64,000 bases of DNA from Opitutia bacterium. GTDB lineage: Bacteria > Verrucomicrobiota > Verrucomicrobiia > Opitutales > Seribacteraceae. The notes under the pieces were generated by a model. The model did not search any database and was not told the DNA's origin. It saw nothing but the letters and a program-made list of their open reading frames with translations. The position numbers and the translations under genes were made by a program. The number at the start of each line of letters is the position of its first letter. The stretch's first letter is position 1. The stretch lies in the NCBI GenBank assembly GCA_002716045.1, contig PAZC01000040.1, positions 22,552-86,551 of the forward strand. Direction: 5' to 3'. This document shows, piece after piece, positions 25,370 through 36,008 of the stretch.

Positions 25370-26311
25370 CTAATTCCGAAGGGTGCCTTTTGCCAATTCT
25401 CGCTGAAAATCAGCATAGGTAGCAAGTAAACCCTCATCGAGGGAAATCTGTGCCTCCCATCCCGTCGAACGGAGCAAGGAACTATCCATTAGTTTGCGAG
25501 GAGATCCGTCAGGTTTGGTTGAATCAAAGATCAGTTCCCCCTCATACCCCAAGGTATGCTTTATTTTTTCGGCCAACTCGCGAATACTGACCTCCATTCC
25601 CGACCCAACGTTTACCCAATCGGGAGGATCTTCCAGTTTCAGTAAATGCAAGCAGGCGGAAGCAAGATCATCCACGTGCATGAATTCGCGCATGGGATTA
25701 CCAGTGCCCCAAATGACTACCTCGGAATCATTTTGCTGCTTCGCTTCGTGCATTCGCCGAAGCAAGGCGGGCAAAACATGAGAGTTTTCCGAATGGTAAT
25801 TATCCCCGGTGCCATATAGATTGGTAGGCATAGCCGAGTGAAAAAGAACGTCATACTGCTTCCGATAATGACTGCACAGCTTGAGGGCAGCGATCTTGGC
25901 TACTGCATAGGCTTCGTTGGTTGGCTCCAACGAACCACTAAGCAAAGCTTTTTCACTCATTGGCTGGGTAGCTTCGCGTGGATAAATACAAGAACTCCCC
26001 AGATTCAGTAATCTCGAACACCCGTGACGCCAAGCGGCATGAGTGACGTTCATGGAAATAGCCAAGTTTTCGTAAATGAACTCTGCGGAGTAAGTGTCAT
26101 TGGCATGAATGCCGCCCACCCGAGCAGCTGCCATGATCACAACGTCCGGTTTCTCACTGGCAAAAAATTGATCTACCGCCGAACCCTCGCAAAGGTCGAG
26201 CTCGGCCCGGGATCGAGTAATGATCTCAACCTCCTTGCTAAACTGGAGGTTACGTAAAACAGAAGAGCCCACCATGCCCTGATGACCTGCCACGTAGATG
26301 CGTTGGCTCAT
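25370..26311 (-). CDS. fcl: GDP-L-fucose synthase
   Basis: A 313-residue extended short-chain dehydrogenase that performs epimerisation at C3 and C5 and reduction at C4 of GDP-4-keto-6-deoxymannose to give GDP-L-fucose. The NADP-binding motif is [11 protein letters not shown], the catalytic motif is YAVAK after SSCIYP, and GGIHAN and [10 protein letters not shown] are typical of Fcl. ATG 26311 is used: it begins right before the first strand and 10 bp after the gmd stop; a longer frame would run back into gmd. Together with Gmd it converts GDP-mannose to GDP-fucose, a precursor for surface glycans such as those encoded beyond 44.6 kb. Confidence 0.95.
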   Translation of the reverse strand: MSQRIYVAGHQGMVGSSVLRNLQFSKEVEIITRSRAELDLCEGSAVDQFFASEKPDVVIMAAARVGGIHANDTYSAEFIYENLAISMNVTHAAWRHGCSRLLNLGSSCIYPREATQPMSEKALLSGSLEPTNEAYAVAKIAALKLCSHYRKQYDVLFHSAMPTNLYGTGDNYHSENSHVLPALLRRMHEAKQQNDSEVVIWGTGNPMREFMHVDDLASACLHLLKLEDPPDWVNVGSGMEVSIRELAEKIKHTLGYEGELIFDSTKPDGSPRKLMDSSLLRSTGWEAQISLDEGLLATYADFQRELAKGTLRN

Positions 26312-26321
26312 CTTGATAAAA

Positions 26322-27338
26322 CTAAGCTTCAGTGGCCTGTTTGAGAACAAGCTCCCGTTCCGCTATCTTCATGTCGGCATCGGTCATGATATGAGCCAGT
26401 TCGGCAAAGGTTACTTTCGGTTCCCAGCCCAACTCCTTCTTGGCCTTGGAAGCATCACCGATAAGCAAGTCCACTTCCGCCGGGCGTTCGTATTTCTGGT
26501 CGAAGCCAACAAATTCCTTCCAATCCATGTCCAGATAAGAGAAAACTTCCTCAAGAAATTCCTTCACAGAATGGGTTTCGTTGGTGGCAATGACATAGTC
26601 GTCCGGTTCATCTTGTTGCAACATCATCCACATCGCCTCGACGTATTCCTTGGCGTATCCCCAGTCACGCTTGGCGTCCAAGTTCCCGAGAATAAGTTTT
26701 TTCTGGAGACCAAGTTTTATGCGCGTGGCGGCCCGAGTAATTTTTCGAGTTACAAAGGTTTCACCGCGACGGGGAGATTCGTGATTGAAAAGGATACCAC
26801 TGCTTGCATGCAATCCATAGGACTCGCGGAAGTTGATGGTTAGCCAATGGGCGTATACCTTGGCGCATCCATAGGGAGATCGGGGCCAAAAGGGAGTAGT
26901 CTCCGTTTGCGGGACAGATTGCACTTTACCAAACATCTCCGAGGACGAAGCCTGATAGTAGCGTGCCTTGTTGACCAATCCGGCTTCCCTCAGAGATTCC
27001 AGAATGCGGGTTGCGCCCAAGGCAGTGACGTCACTGGTGTATTCAGGTACGTCGAACGACACCCTGACATGACTCTGAGCACCCAGATTATAGATTTCAT
27101 CAGGCTGCAGGTCATAGAGCAACTTGACCAGATGCACCGAGTCAGCCAAATCACCATAGTGAAGAAAAAGTTTGGTATCGTCCACCAAGGGATCCTTGTA
27201 GAGATGATCAAGCCTACTGGTGTTAAAGGTAGAGGCTCTCCTGATGATCCCATGCACCTCGTAGCCTTTCTCCAAAAGTAGCTCAGCCAAGTACGATCCA
27301 TCCTGTCCCGTGATTCCAGTAACCAGTGCTTTTTTCAT
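26322..27338 (-). CDS. gmd: GDP-mannose 4,6-dehydratase
   Basis: A 338-residue extended short-chain dehydrogenase that makes GDP-4-keto-6-deoxymannose from GDP-mannose. The N-terminus has [19 protein letters not shown] for NADP, then [39 protein letters not shown], the catalytic YGCAK, and [18 protein letters not shown], all diagnostic of Gmd. Length is slightly shorter than E. coli Gmd. First gene of the gmd-fcl operon. A tRNA gene lies upstream on the opposite strand, so the 120-bp gap between them must contain both promoters. Confidence 0.97.
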   Translation of the reverse strand: MKKALVTGITGQDGSYLAELLLEKGYEVHGIIRRASTFNTSRLDHLYKDPLVDDTKLFLHYGDLADSVHLVKLLYDLQPDEIYNLGAQSHVRVSFDVPEYTSDVTALGATRILESLREAGLVNKARYYQASSSEMFGKVQSVPQTETTPFWPRSPYGCAKVYAHWLTINFRESYGLHASSGILFNHESPRRGETFVTRKITRAATRIKLGLQKKLILGNLDAKRDWGYAKEYVEAMWMMLQQDEPDDYVIATNETHSVKEFLEEVFSYLDMDWKEFVGFDQKYERPAEVDLLIGDASKAKKELGWEPKVTFAELAHIMTDADMKIAERELVLKQATEA

Positions 27339-27413
27339 AAGTCGAACAATCTAAACCAATAGAAGCGCCGTTTGTAAAGATAAGAGGAAACGATTTATCT
27401 TAGTGAAGACAGG

Positions 27414-27441
27414 TTGACGTGCACCCGGAATGCGCTAGGGA
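27414..27441 (+). promoter_or_regulatory. Probable promoter of tRNA-Val
   Basis: A good -35 (TTGACG, 27414-27419) is followed after 16 bp by a poor -10 (TAGGGA, 27436-27441). The tRNA begins 18 bases further on, a normal distance for a short leader that is trimmed. Confidence 0.4.
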
Positions 27442-27459
27442 AATGTGTCTTGATTCCAA

Positions 27460-27536
27460 GGGGGATTAGCTCAGTTGGTTAGAGCGCATGCATGACACGC
27501 ATGAGGTCACTGGTTCGAATCCAGTATCTCCCACCA
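27460..27536 (+). tRNA. tRNA-Val (anticodon GAC)
   Basis: A full 77-base cloverleaf. The acceptor arm pairs GGGGGAT (27460-27466) with ATCTCCC (27526-27532) including one G-T pair. The D arm is GCTC/GAGC. The anticodon stem is CATGC/GCATG with loop ATGACAC and anticodon GAC at 27494-27496. The T arm is ACTGG-TTCGAAT-CCAGT. Discriminator A and an encoded CCA end follow. GAC reads valine codons GUC and GUU. Confidence 0.95.
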
Positions 27537-27575
27537 CCTCCCCGAAGATCAATGTAAGGAAATTGGATCGATAAA

Positions 27576-28274
27576 ATGATCGCTGTACCCGAAGAGAATC
27601 GGATTGCTTGCGTAACGGGTTGCGCTCGGGGTCTGGGGCGAGCCATGAGCCGCATCCTAGCTAATCGTGGTTGGACGGTGGCGGGATGCAGTCGGTCAAA
27701 AGAGCACTTGGCGGATTTGAGAAAGGAACTGTCTTCACCTCACTTCTTTCAATCAGTTGACGTCAGGTATGAGGATGAGGTCAGGAGGTTCGCCGAGGAG
27801 ACTTTGAATGAAGTTGGTCCGATCGATCTATTGCTGAACAATGCAGGAGTGATAAATAGAAACGCTCCTCTGACCGAACTTTCGGAAGAGGAGGTTTCCC
27901 ACGTTATCGACGTAAACGTCAAAGGAGTGATCTCTTTCATGCGACACTTTATGCCAGCAATGGAAGAGCGTGGGCGTGGCGTAGTGGTGAATTTCAGTTC
28001 GGGATGGGGGCGTTCGACTTCTCCTGAGGTAGCTCCATATTGCGCCTCGAAGTGGGCGATTGAAGGTCTTAGCCAAGCCGTTGCCCAAGAAGTACCAGCG
28101 GGAATTGCAGTTATCGCCCTGAATCCAGGAATCATAGATACTGACATGCTTCGCAGTTGCTTCGGGGAATCCGCCGCCAGTTATCCCAATGCCGAGACTT
28201 GGGCGGCTAGCGCCGTGCCCTTTTTGGAGAAACTCGATTCTTCCGACAATGGGAGGGCCCTCACTGCTCCCTGA
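27576..28274 (+). CDS. Short-chain dehydrogenase/reductase (classical SDR)
   Basis: A 232-residue NAD(P)-dependent oxidoreductase. The cofactor motif is TGCARGLGRAMSRIL (T-G-x3-G-x-G), NNAGV follows at the end of the fourth strand, and the catalytic residues are Ser in VNFSSGWG and Tyr and Lys in APYCASKWAIEGL. LNPGIIDTDML is the usual loop after them. The substrate cannot be deduced. The best ATG is 40 bp after the tRNA. It is followed by a small Dabb-type gene after about 95 bp. A role in lipid or quinone reduction is possible but unsupported. Confidence 0.88.
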   Translation: MIAVPEENRIACVTGCARGLGRAMSRILANRGWTVAGCSRSKEHLADLRKELSSPHFFQSVDVRYEDEVRRFAEETLNEVGPIDLLLNNAGVINRNAPLTELSEEEVSHVIDVNVKGVISFMRHFMPAMEERGRGVVVNFSSGWGRSTSPEVAPYCASKWAIEGLSQAVAQEVPAGIAVIALNPGIIDTDMLRSCFGESAASYPNAETWAASAVPFLEKLDSSDNGRALTAP

Positions 28275-28368
28275 AAAAGTCGATAGACACAAGGATTGAC
28301 TTGCGGTTTGCCAAAAAGGGAAGTTTTGCCTAGCTCGTTGGCTTTCCCATTAACAATCATTAAATATC

Positions 28369-28668
28369 ATGCTAGTTCACAACGTATATTTTTGGCTTAA
28401 GGAAGGTCTAACTGAAGAGGAGAAGGCACAATTTCGTGCCGGCGTCGAAACACTGGCTGAAATTCAGTCAAGCATACATACCTTCATCGGTGACCCTGCC
28501 GGCACCGAGCCAAGACCCATAATCGATCGAAGCTATGATCTAGGGCTAACTGTGGTTTTACAGGACGTAAACGCCCATGACGAATACCAAGTGGATCCAA
28601 TACACCTCAAGTTTGTCGAGGAATGCGGTCATCTCTGGGAACGCGTTCAGATTTACGATAGCGAGTGA
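28369..28668 (+). CDS. Dabb family (stress-responsive alpha/beta barrel) protein
   Basis: A 99-residue protein of the dimeric alpha-beta barrel type. It starts MLVHNVYFWLKEGLTEEEK, the typical first strand with the His seen in this family, and continues to DLGLTVVLQDVNAHDEYQVDPIHLKFV, again standard. Members are small cytoplasmic proteins; some act as enzymes or chaperones for reactive intermediates, most have unknown roles. It ends 3 bp before the stop of the convergent AI-2E transporter gene, leaving no space for a separate terminator. Confidence 0.85.
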   Translation: MLVHNVYFWLKEGLTEEEKAQFRAGVETLAEIQSSIHTFIGDPAGTEPRPIIDRSYDLGLTVVLQDVNAHDEYQVDPIHLKFVEECGHLWERVQIYDSE

Positions 28669-28670
28669 AG

Positions 28671-29810
28671 CTAAGATTTCCCGGGGTGTGACTCGTCGTC
28701 AACCGGGACAAGCAAAAAGCGGCCAATGGCGGAAACCGCGATAATTGCGGCTGGGCCAATCACGAATCCCGCTGCTCCATGAGCAAGCACACCACCAATG
28801 ATGCTTAGGAAAAGCAAAAAACTAGTCCAAGCGCCCTGCTCATGAAGCTTGGCTCCCAAACGACTCTTGCCGATACTCACCAGGGAATTGAGGACGATGC
28901 AAACAACTGCCAAAATGACAGCTTGATAAATATCTCCTCGTGACCAAGCGATAGACGCCAGAGGGAACCATACCATGGCCGCTCCAACGACCGGAACCAA
29001 TCCGGCAAAGGCACCCGCCAATACAACCAGGAAAAAGGGGAATCCACCGAAGATCCAAGCCGCTCCACCGAGGCACAAGCCCCGAACAACAGCTGTCATC
29101 ACAGTGTCCCACCACAACCGCAAGACAGTTCGTCGATGCAAGCGGGCCAAACGACTTACCTCACGCTTGGCGAAACCCGCCCGTTCCAGCAAAGTACGAG
29201 TGAGCTCGGTCCCATGTACGTAGAGAAAAGAAAGAGCCATGAGGGATAGAACCAGTTCGGCAAGAAATCCACTCGCTCCTCTAAATAAATAACCAAGAAA
29301 GGATCCGGAAAACTCCCGAGCATCACCCAACAATTCGTTCACGAAGGCACGAACACGATCCTCCTCGATAGGCAAACGGGGATACAACTCCTTGAGCTCG
29401 GCTATCTGGACGGAGATGCGATCAAGGAAGATTTTCCGCCATGCCTCGTCCCCCAGGGCCACACCGACCAGCATCTCCGAAACGGATCCCGAGCTAGCAT
29501 AAAGCAAAGGGAAAATTGGGGTCACAGCCAAGACAACCAAGAGGCAAGTAGCTCCGATTCCACAACAGGCGCGGCGAGCAGAGGTATCCCATTTCGGGAA
29601 CTTGCGTGAAGTCAAGGCATTCAAAGGCGAAAATAAAATCGGTGAGGTCAGAATGGCCAAGGAAATTGCTAGCAAGAGAAATCCAAAAAGAGGACGAAAC
29701 ACCCCGAACAATGGAACCAGGGCCAAGAACAGCAAACCGAAGGCAAGCAGTCGGGGAGCCCATGAGCGCAAGCCAGATGCTTCCGTTGCTTTATCAGGTT
29801 TTTCGCTCAT
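28671..29810 (-). CDS. AI-2E family transporter (TqsA/PerM-like membrane protein)
   Basis: A 379-residue integral membrane protein with about eight hydrophobic segments, beginning with [16 protein letters not shown] and a long tandem helix to residue 55. The last third has the family core [29 protein letters not shown]. The family name derives from a proposed autoinducer-2 exporter, but members include ion antiporters, so the substrate is open. ATG 29810 overlaps the uvrA stop as ATGA; an extension to 29840 would run inside uvrA and is rejected. Translationally coupled to uvrA. Confidence 0.85.
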   Translation of the reverse strand: MSEKPDKATEASGLRSWAPRLLAFGLLFLALVPLFGVFRPLFGFLLLAISLAILTSPILFSPLNALTSRKFPKWDTSARRACCGIGATCLLVVLAVTPIFPLLYASSGSVSEMLVGVALGDEAWRKIFLDRISVQIAELKELYPRLPIEEDRVRAFVNELLGDAREFSGSFLGYLFRGASGFLAELVLSLMALSFLYVHGTELTRTLLERAGFAKREVSRLARLHRRTVLRLWWDTVMTAVVRGLCLGGAAWIFGGFPFFLVVLAGAFAGLVPVVGAAMVWFPLASIAWSRGDIYQAVILAVVCIVLNSLVSIGKSRLGAKLHEQGAWTSFLLFLSIIGGVLAHGAAGFVIGPAAIIAVSAIGRFLLVPVDDESHPGKS

Positions 29811-32674
29811 GAGAAGTTGGTTTCCTTTTCCGCCAAACAAGACCCTGTGGCAGAAGATTTATTTTGAAGCAAATCATCCACAGACCCCTGATGTATGATA
29901 CGTCCGCCAGAAGAACCGCCACCGGGTCCTAGCTCCATCACCCAGTCAGCGCATCTAATGAAATCCAAGTTGTGCTCGATCACGATTACGGTGTTTCCAG
30001 CGTCCCTCAAACGGAACAACAAGTCCAGTAAACGCTGAGCATCCACCCAATGCAAGCCAGTGGTCGGTTCATCCAGCAAATACAAGCTAAGCCCCTGTTG
30101 ACGCTTGGATAGCTCCAGCGAAAGCTTGAGTCGTTGAGCTTCACCTCCGGACAAGGTATTGGAAGGTTGTCCGAGCTTGAGGTATCCCAAGCCCACTTCG
30201 TCCAACACCTCGAGCTTGCCTAGAATCGAGCGATGGTTGCGGAAAACTTCCTTGGCTTCGGTCACCCGCATATCAAGGGTTTCCGCAATGTTGTATCCCT
30301 TGAATCGAACATCAAGTGTTTCACGATTAAATCGGCGGCCACCGCAACTTTCGCACTCTACGAAAACATCGGCGAGAAACTGCATGTCGAGGCGGATCAT
30401 ACCATCGCCCTTGCAACGCTCGCAACGCCCACCAGGGGAATTGAAACTGAAACGGCCTGGCTTGTAGCCACGCACTCGGGACAAGGGAAGTTGAGAATAA
30501 AGACGACGCATGGCGTCAAAGAGTTTTACGTAAGTGGCGGGATTGGACCGTGGACTGCGTCCAACAGGTGACTGGTCGACTCGAGCCACTTTCTTGAAAT
30601 GTTCAAGTCCCTCGATGCCTGCATGCTTGCCGGGAACTTCCTTGGCGCGATTCAACTTGAAGGCAGCCGACCGGGCCAAGATGTCATTGACCAAGGTACT
30701 CTTACCTGAACCTGAGACTCCGCAAACGACAGTAAGCAATCCCACGGGAAAACTAGCCTCTACTTTTTGCAAGTTATTCTCCGCCGCACCCAACACTCGA
30801 ATCTCCCTGCCATCTGGTCGCAAGGTCTTGACCTCTTTCTCAATCTGTTGCTCTCCCCCAAGAAATGGTCCCGTGCGGCTCTCCTTGGAAACGAGACATT
30901 CCTCGACAGTACCGGAAAAAGTGAGGAGTCCGCCTTCTGCACCTGCACCAGGTCCGATCTCAAGCAAGTGGTCACAAGACAACAAAGTCTCAGGGTCATG
31001 CTCAACCACCACCACGGAATTACCGTGATCACGGAGACTCAGCAAAGTATCCAAAAGGCGCCGGTTATCACTCGGATGCAAGCCAATGCTAGGCTCATCC
31101 AAGATATAGAGCACACCTACCAAACCCATGCCCAACTGCGTGGCCAAACGAGTTCTCTGGGATTCACCTCCACTCAAGCTACCAAAAGGTCGATCCAAGC
31201 CAAGATACCCCAGTCCAACCTCATTCAAGAAACGCAAGCGCTGCTCCAAGCCTGCAACGGCATCGTCCACGGCCTCGAAACCTTCTCGCTCAATCACTTC
31301 CTTGCGGACGAACTGCAACCCCTTCTCGGCCGACATGCTAAGAAAATCGGAATATGACAACCCGCTAACGGTTATTCCTCGGGCGTAGGACGACAAGCGA
31401 CTTCCCTTACAGGAACGACAACCGGAAGCCACCTGAAAAGCCATCAACTTGGCGCGAAGCCCTTCACTCGTGGTAATGCGAAAAATGCGATCCAAGTCAG
31501 CAATGACACCACCAAAAACCATTTTCACGGGCGGCTTGCGCCCTCTGCCAAGCTTGAAGAAGAACTTTCGGCGAGCATCTCCGTGAAGAATGAGGCGCCG
31601 AATCTTTGGATCAAGTTCTTGCCATGGGAGATTTATATCAAATGGCACCTGCTCGGCAAGCTGACGCAAGATAGCGTTCCGCCTGATAATCATGCTCCGC
31701 GAACCCACTCGCCAAGGTTTTATGGCACCTCTGCGGACCGATTTGGTGAGGTCTGGAGTTATCAATGCCTCGTGAAATTTCAAGGTTTGCCCAAGACCTC
31801 CGCATTCCTCGCAAGCACCGTCAGGATGATTCCAGGAAAAGAGTCGGGGCTTTACCTTTGGATAAGTCGTTCCACAGGTTTCGCAGGCCAAGCTATTGCT
31901 TACGGTGAATTCCTTGGATGCATCTTCCTTGGTCGCAGGGGACAGTATGACAGCAAAATCGTCACCCTCGCGAAAGGCTTGCTCAAGTGCATCGGCCAAG
32001 CGACTTCGCTGAGCTTCTTCGGCAATTAAGCGGTCGATCACCAAGTCAACGCTTACCTCGTCTTGTCCCCGCTTGACGAAATCTCGATCATCCAAACGGT
32101 GGATTTCATTATAAATCCTAACTCGCTGAAAACCCCTGGAAGCGAAAAGTTCGAGTTCTTCACGAACAACCGAAGGTTTTGCATTAAGGACCGGGGCCAA
32201 GACCATGAAGCGCCTTCCTTCCAACTCAGACAATATACGGGCAATGATATCATCGATGGAACGGCGCGTCACGGTGCCACCGTCAACGGGGCAATGGATA
32301 TTTCCCGTAACCGACCAGAGCAGGCTGGCGTAATCAGAAATCTCAGTCGCGGAAGCCAAGGTACTGCGGAGGTTAGCTCCCGCAGTAGTTCTTTGCTCTA
32401 TGGCAATGACAGGGGACAAGCCTTCGACGTAATCTACGTTCGGACGGCGAACTTGAGCCAATGCCTGTCTTGCCTTGGCTGACAAACTCTCGACGTATTT
32501 GCGATGGCCCTCCGCATAGAGCACGTCAAAGGCAAGTGAAGATTTCCCGGAACCACTTACCCCGGTAACCCCTACCAGTTGACCACGAGGAATCCTTACG
32601 GTGATATTACGCAAGTTATTCTCTTGGGCACCTTTAATGACTATGCAGTCATCCCTTTGCTTAGCCTTTTTCAT
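29807..32674 (-). CDS. uvrA: Excinuclease ABC subunit A, divergent type
   Basis: A 955-residue ATPase of nucleotide excision repair with two ABC modules. Walker A motifs are [12 protein letters not shown] near residue 40 and [13 protein letters not shown] near residue 660; signature motifs are [12 protein letters not shown] and [15 protein letters not shown]. Zinc-module cysteines are kept as C-x2-C in ACETCG/CEECGG and CERCKG/CESCGG. The first module differs from standard Uvr[12 protein letters not shown] instead of [23 protein letters not shown] instead of NPRSTVGTVTEI, and HCPVDGG in place of HCPxCG. It could be the only UvrA or a second paralogue; no other uvr gene is in the window. The AI-2E gene is coupled downstream. 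Confidence 0.88.
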   Translation of the reverse strand: MKKAKQRDDCIVIKGAQENNLRNITVRIPRGQLVGVTGVSGSGKSSLAFDVLYAEGHRKYVESLSAKARQALAQVRRPNVDYVEGLSPVIAIEQRTTAGANLRSTLASATEISDYASLLWSVTGNIHCPVDGGTVTRRSIDDIIARILSELEGRRFMVLAPVLNAKPSVVREELELFASRGFQRVRIYNEIHRLDDRDFVKRGQDEVSVDLVIDRLIAEEAQRSRLADALEQAFREGDDFAVILSPATKEDASKEFTVSNSLACETCGTTYPKVKPRLFSWNHPDGACEECGGLGQTLKFHEALITPDLTKSVRRGAIKPWRVGSRSMIIRRNAILRQLAEQVPFDINLPWQELDPKIRRLILHGDARRKFFFKLGRGRKPPVKMVFGGVIADLDRIFRITTSEGLRAKLMAFQVASGCRSCKGSRLSSYARGITVSGLSYSDFLSMSAEKGLQFVRKEVIEREGFEAVDDAVAGLEQRLRFLNEVGLGYLGLDRPFGSLSGGESQRTRLATQLGMGLVGVLYILDEPSIGLHPSDNRRLLDTLLSLRDHGNSVVVVEHDPETLLSCDHLLEIGPGAGAEGGLLTFSGTVEECLVSKESRTGPFLGGEQQIEKEVKTLRPDGREIRVLGAAENNLQKVEASFPVGLLTVVCGVSGSGKSTLVNDILARSAAFKLNRAKEVPGKHAGIEGLEHFKKVARVDQSPVGRSPRSNPATYVKLFDAMRRLYSQLPLSRVRGYKPGRFSFNSPGGRCERCKGDGMIRLDMQFLADVFVECESCGGRRFNRETLDVRFKGYNIAETLDMRVTEAKEVFRNHRSILGKLEVLDEVGLGYLKLGQPSNTLSGGEAQRLKLSLELSKRQQGLSLYLLDEPTTGLHWVDAQRLLDLLFRLRDAGNTVIVIEHNLDFIRCADWVMELGPGGGSSGGRIIHQGSVDDLLQNKSSATGSCLAEKETNFS

Positions 32675-32910
32675 CTTGTTGCAAACTGCCTGTTACAGCC
32701 AAAGGCTCAACCATGAAAACCAAAAGGCATCCGAACCAAATTTGAATAACAAAAAAAACGTCGGTTGTATTGCCTTGCGATTGGAAGAAATAAGAAAATA
32801 AGATCAATTGAATTAAAAGTCCAAAAGCTTGCTCGTGGAAAACAATCTGAAAACGACATCGGAAGCAATCGACACGCTCTTCAAACAAGGGATTGGGACA
32901 AAACGAAAAA

Positions 32911-33174
32911 ATGAAAAAAACCATACTTTTCGTCAAGACGGGATGCCCATGGTGTATTGACGCCTTGGCCTATTTCGAGAGCAAGCAGGTAAAACTTGAT
33001 ATCATTGACGTGCGAGCTGATGGGCAGAGAATGGACGAACTGGTAGCGACCAGCGGCCAAACCAAAACGCCTACCCTGAAGCACGGGGATTTCGTAGTGG
33101 CGGATTTCGATCTGGAGGAGTTAGAAGCCGCGCTCGCCAAGAACCCTGAAGCCAAGACTGCACTGGGGCTTTGA
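32911..33174 (+). CDS. Glutaredoxin-like protein
   Basis: An 87-residue thioredoxin-fold protein. It begins MKKTILFVKTGCPWC, giving a CPWC dithiol active site at the end of strand one, followed by ALAYFESKQVKLDIIDV and the cis-proline motif KTPTLKHGDFVVADFDLEEL. This fits the glutaredoxin family, which reduces disulfides with glutathione or a related thiol. ATG 32911 is taken; a TTG at 32893 would add six residues. The 236 bp before it, up to the divergent uvrA start, contain no gene that I can support. It converges with the aspartate aminotransferase gene. Confidence 0.88.
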   Translation: MKKTILFVKTGCPWCIDALAYFESKQVKLDIIDVRADGQRMDELVATSGQTKTPTLKHGDFVVADFDLEELEAALAKNPEAKTALGL

Positions 33175-33283
33175 GGTATTAGATGGCAGACACTATGCCA
33201 TCAGTCCATGCTCCATTCGGGCTTATTCAACTTCGGGAGGAGTGAGTTTTATTCGCAACTCACAAAAGAAAGTGGAAATTGAA

Positions 33284-34474
33284 TCAAAGATTAGCGCAAA
33301 ATTCCTGAAAGCGGGCAACGCCCTTCTCAATCACCTCGTCGGAAGTGGCATAACTCAGACGTATGTATCCCTCCGCCCCAAAACCACTGCCAGGCACAAC
33401 TGCAACCTTGTGATCGTCAAGCAACCTGTCAGCGAGATCATCCGTTCCTATGCCGAAAGAAGAAACGTTAGGAAATAGATAAAAGGCTCCTTGGGCACGT
33501 GGACATGAAACCCCATCAATGGCGTTAAGTGAATCCAACAGGAAAAGACGCCGGCGATCAAAGTGGGTTAACATTTCAGCTACAGCCGCCATGGCATCGT
33601 CCGATCGCTCGAGGGCAGCCAAAGCTCCGTACTGGGCAAAAGTCGTTGCATTGGAGGTGGTTTGGCTCTGAATGCTTGCAACGGCCTTGGCCACCGGCGC
33701 AGAAGCCACCAAGGTACCCAAGCGCCACCCAGTCATTGAATAGGTTTTGCTGAAGCCAGCTACAGTGATGACTTTGTCGGCTGCCTCTGCGGAAAAGGAA
33801 GCGGGACTGTGGTGCGTAACGTCATCATAGAGAAGATACTCGTAGATTTCGTCTGACATCACGTAGAGTCCGTGCTCGAGAACCACTTCCATGATGGCCT
33901 CCATCTCCTCGCGATCGTAGATAGCTCCAGTAGGATTGGAGGGGCTATTGAGAATGAGCATTCTGGATCGATCAGTAATGGCTTCCCTAAGCTGGCCTGC
34001 AGTGATTTTAAATCCTTGCTCGTCGCCTGCGAAAATAACCTTCGGTTCGGCTCCAGCCAACTTCGCCATCTCCGGGTAACTTACCCAGTAAGGAGCAGGT
34101 ATTATGACTTCGTCTCCCGGACCACAAGTTGCCTGGATGGCAAGGAAGCAAGAATACTTGCCACCCGGACTCACCACAACGTTGACAGGCTCAAGCCCTG
34201 TTATGCCATTCTCCGAAACATACTTGGAAGCAAGAGCCTCTCGCAAGGCGGGCAAACCTGCCGCAGGAATATATTTGGTCTGACCTTCGGCCAAAGCCTT
34301 GGCACAAGCTTCCTTAATGAACTCGGGGGTATCGAAATCAGGTTCCCCTGATCCAAATCCACAAACGTCCTCTCCAGCGGCTTTGAGCGCCTTGGCCTTC
34401 GAGTCCACCGCCAATGTTGGAGATGGCGAAACATTAGCTGCAACTGCTGACAGAATTCTATTTTCAGTAGACAT
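33284..34474 (-). CDS. Aspartate aminotransferase (class I PLP enzyme)
   Basis: A 396-residue aminotransferase of the type found in Thermus and many bacteria (AspAT subgroup 1-beta). Key features are [13 protein letters not shown] near the N-terminus, [36 protein letters not shown] with the PLP-binding Asn, [11 protein letters not shown], and the Schiff-base Lys in [15 protein letters not shown], then the substrate-carboxylate Arg in [10 protein letters not shown]. It transfers amino groups between aspartate and 2-oxoglutarate; some members also act on prephenate. The gene precedes the LolA-like gene's end on the same strand, by about 50 bp, with no sign of coupling. Confidence 0.9.
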   Translation of the reverse strand: MSTENRILSAVAANVSPSPTLAVDSKAKALKAAGEDVCGFGSGEPDFDTPEFIKEACAKALAEGQTKYIPAAGLPALREALASKYVSENGITGLEPVNVVVSPGGKYSCFLAIQATCGPGDEVIIPAPYWVSYPEMAKLAGAEPKVIFAGDEQGFKITAGQLREAITDRSRMLILNSPSNPTGAIYDREEMEAIMEVVLEHGLYVMSDEIYEYLLYDDVTHHSPASFSAEAADKVITVAGFSKTYSMTGWRLGTLVASAPVAKAVASIQSQTTSNATTFAQYGALAALERSDDAMAAVAEMLTHFDRRRLFLLDSLNAIDGVSCPRAQGAFYLFPNVSSFGIGTDDLADRLLDDHKVAVVPGSGFGAEGYIRLSYATSDEVIEKGVARFQEFCANL

Positions 34475-34524
34475 GACTTATATGGAGTTAGTGAAAATTG
34501 GTTGAAAACCTTTGTGGGGAAAAA

Positions 34525-35424
34525 TCAATCGAAGAAAACAAAAGATTTTTCTGGCACATCCGGCAAGCGGTCGAGATTTTCTTTGCGAAATATTTCCGGA
34601 CCCAAGGAAAGATCGACCGCAGCAGCTTCGATGCGCAAACGAGTCTTTTCCCGTGAACGCGTATCCAGAAGGTCGATTGTCTTCACGATCCAAACGTCCC
34701 GGACTTTCTTGAATCCGATGACCGAAAATTTCCGATCAACCACTCCCCGCCGGCCAAAAATCTCTACTCGCAGAAGGGCATTGTACGCATCATCCACGGC
34801 CACTCGAACAGATCGTATGTCGGGTTTAATCTCCAGCATCTCCTTCGGGGGTAAGCAGGAAAACAAATGCGACACTCGGCCAATGACTCTACCTGAGCCA
34901 ACGTAGGAGACGTTGTCCCAGTGGATAAAAGGCATAAGCGCATCGAACCCCGAATAATCGATACCAATGGCAAGAGGGTCGAAAAATTCAACGGCTTCCA
35001 TTTTTTGAGCTTCCTTGTCTCCTGACGCGAGACGCCATGCTTCGGGACTGGTCCCGTTGCGAAATACCACAGAGGCAGATTTTTCGCCATTTTTCGAAGG
35101 GAAGTCCATGCGCAGAAGACCTTGGTCCGACCAAAGACCATAAAGAAAACCTTTTCGAGTAATCACTTCTCCCCGCCTCGGAAATTTCTCCAAACGAGCC
35201 TTGAAAGCAAAGCCCGGCAAATTGTCAGTGACCGGCAATTGCCCACGAAACTGATCACGAAATTTTTCCCATCTCTCGGAAGCCTTGTCCGCGGTAAGGG
35301 CCTTGCGGTCGATGCCTCTAGCCGGCACCGGAGTAGCTGCAACTGCCTGCGTCCCAAAGAAGACAACGCTCAAGGAAGAGAGGAAAAGCAGGTAAACTAG
35401 CGAAAGCCTAGGCTGTTCGCCCAT
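34525..35424 (-). CDS. Secreted LolA-like (outer-membrane lipoprotein-sorting-like) protein
   Basis: A 299-residue exported protein. A signal peptide is evident at residues 4-30 (LSLVYLLFLSSLSVVFFG then TQAVAATP, likely cut after the AVA). The mature part is rich in beta strands, with KARLEKFPRRGEV, GLWSDQGLLRMDFPS and DVWIVKTIDLLD, resembling the concave LolA/LolB-like fold of proteins annotated as lipoprotein-sorting. I cannot confirm family by eye. ATG 35424 is chosen because it puts the signal peptide at the N-terminus; the frame also extends 14 codons upstream. It lies 43 bp behind secG, so the two may form a transcript related to export. Confidence 0.6.
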   Translation of the reverse strand: MGEQPRLSLVYLLFLSSLSVVFFGTQAVAATPVPARGIDRKALTADKASERWEKFRDQFRGQLPVTDNLPGFAFKARLEKFPRRGEVITRKGFLYGLWSDQGLLRMDFPSKNGEKSASVVFRNGTSPEAWRLASGDKEAQKMEAVEFFDPLAIGIDYSGFDALMPFIHWDNVSYVGSGRVIGRVSHLFSCLPPKEMLEIKPDIRSVRVAVDDAYNALLRVEIFGRRGVVDRKFSVIGFKKVRDVWIVKTIDLLDTRSREKTRLRIEAAAVDLSLGPEIFRKENLDRLPDVPEKSFVFFD

Positions 35425-35467
35425 AAGGCAAACCGGCGCAGTTCGGCTTCGCCAGTTACTCGCCACC

Positions 35468-35908
35468 TTAAGGGCTTGGCGTTACAGGACCGTTCGGAGG
35501 AGTGGCATTGCTGTCCGGTTGAACGGAGGCATTGGCTTCCAACTCGGGCGGTGATAGTGGCGGGGATCCTGGATTTGCTGGAGGAATCTGCAAATTAGGT
35601 GTCGGGCCGGTGGCGTTACCAGTGGACGATGGAGCCTTGGGGGCGACCGTCGGATTGGGTGCCACGGGTTCTGGTGCTCCCGCATTGTGTTGATTTTTCA
35701 AGTAAAGGGCAAAGGAAAGCAGGAAAAACAGCAGCACTCCCCAAACAGTCCATTTCGTCAAGACTGCGGCTGATCCACCGCCAAAGACTTGATCAGCGGC
35801 ACCTCCGCCCAAGGCAGAGCCCATCCCCCCCGAAGTTCTTTGCAAGAGGATGAGGAGAACAAGAAAAAGGCTCAAGAGAACCAATACAATCGTAAGGAAA
35901 GCGGTCAT
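35468..35908 (-). CDS. secG: Protein-export membrane protein SecG with proline-rich tail
   Basis: A 146-residue membrane protein of the Sec translocon. It shows the two SecG helices at about 4-22 (LTIVLVLLSLFLVLLILL) and 50-68, joined by the characteristic cytoplasmic loop QRTSGGMGSALGGGAADQVFGGG. Residues 75 to the end form a long low-complexity tail of Pro, Ala, Asn and Thr, roughly doubling the size of a usual SecG (about 75-110 residues). The tail has no recognisable domain. Upstream, about 100 bp separate it from parB. Confidence 0.9.
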   Translation of the reverse strand: MTAFLTIVLVLLSLFLVLLILLQRTSGGMGSALGGGAADQVFGGGSAAVLTKWTVWGVLLFFLLSFALYLKNQHNAGAPEPVAPNPTVAPKAPSSTGNATGPTPNLQIPPANPGSPPLSPPELEANASVQPDSNATPPNGPVTPSP

Positions 35909-36008
35909 AACCGTTTATAAAAATCCAAAGGACAAAGAAAAAAGAGATTTCGGCGAAAAACGCAACCCCCCTTTCACGAAGAAGTCATATCAAGGGAGAC
36001 GGGAGAAT

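Noticed and set aside
30767..31357. A 196-codon plus-strand frame
   Set aside because: Antisense to uvrA, no recognisable domains.
33182..33202. Hairpin GATGGCA/TGCCATC after the glutaredoxin gene
   Set aside because: A 7-bp stem without a T-tract; position is suitable but evidence is too weak.
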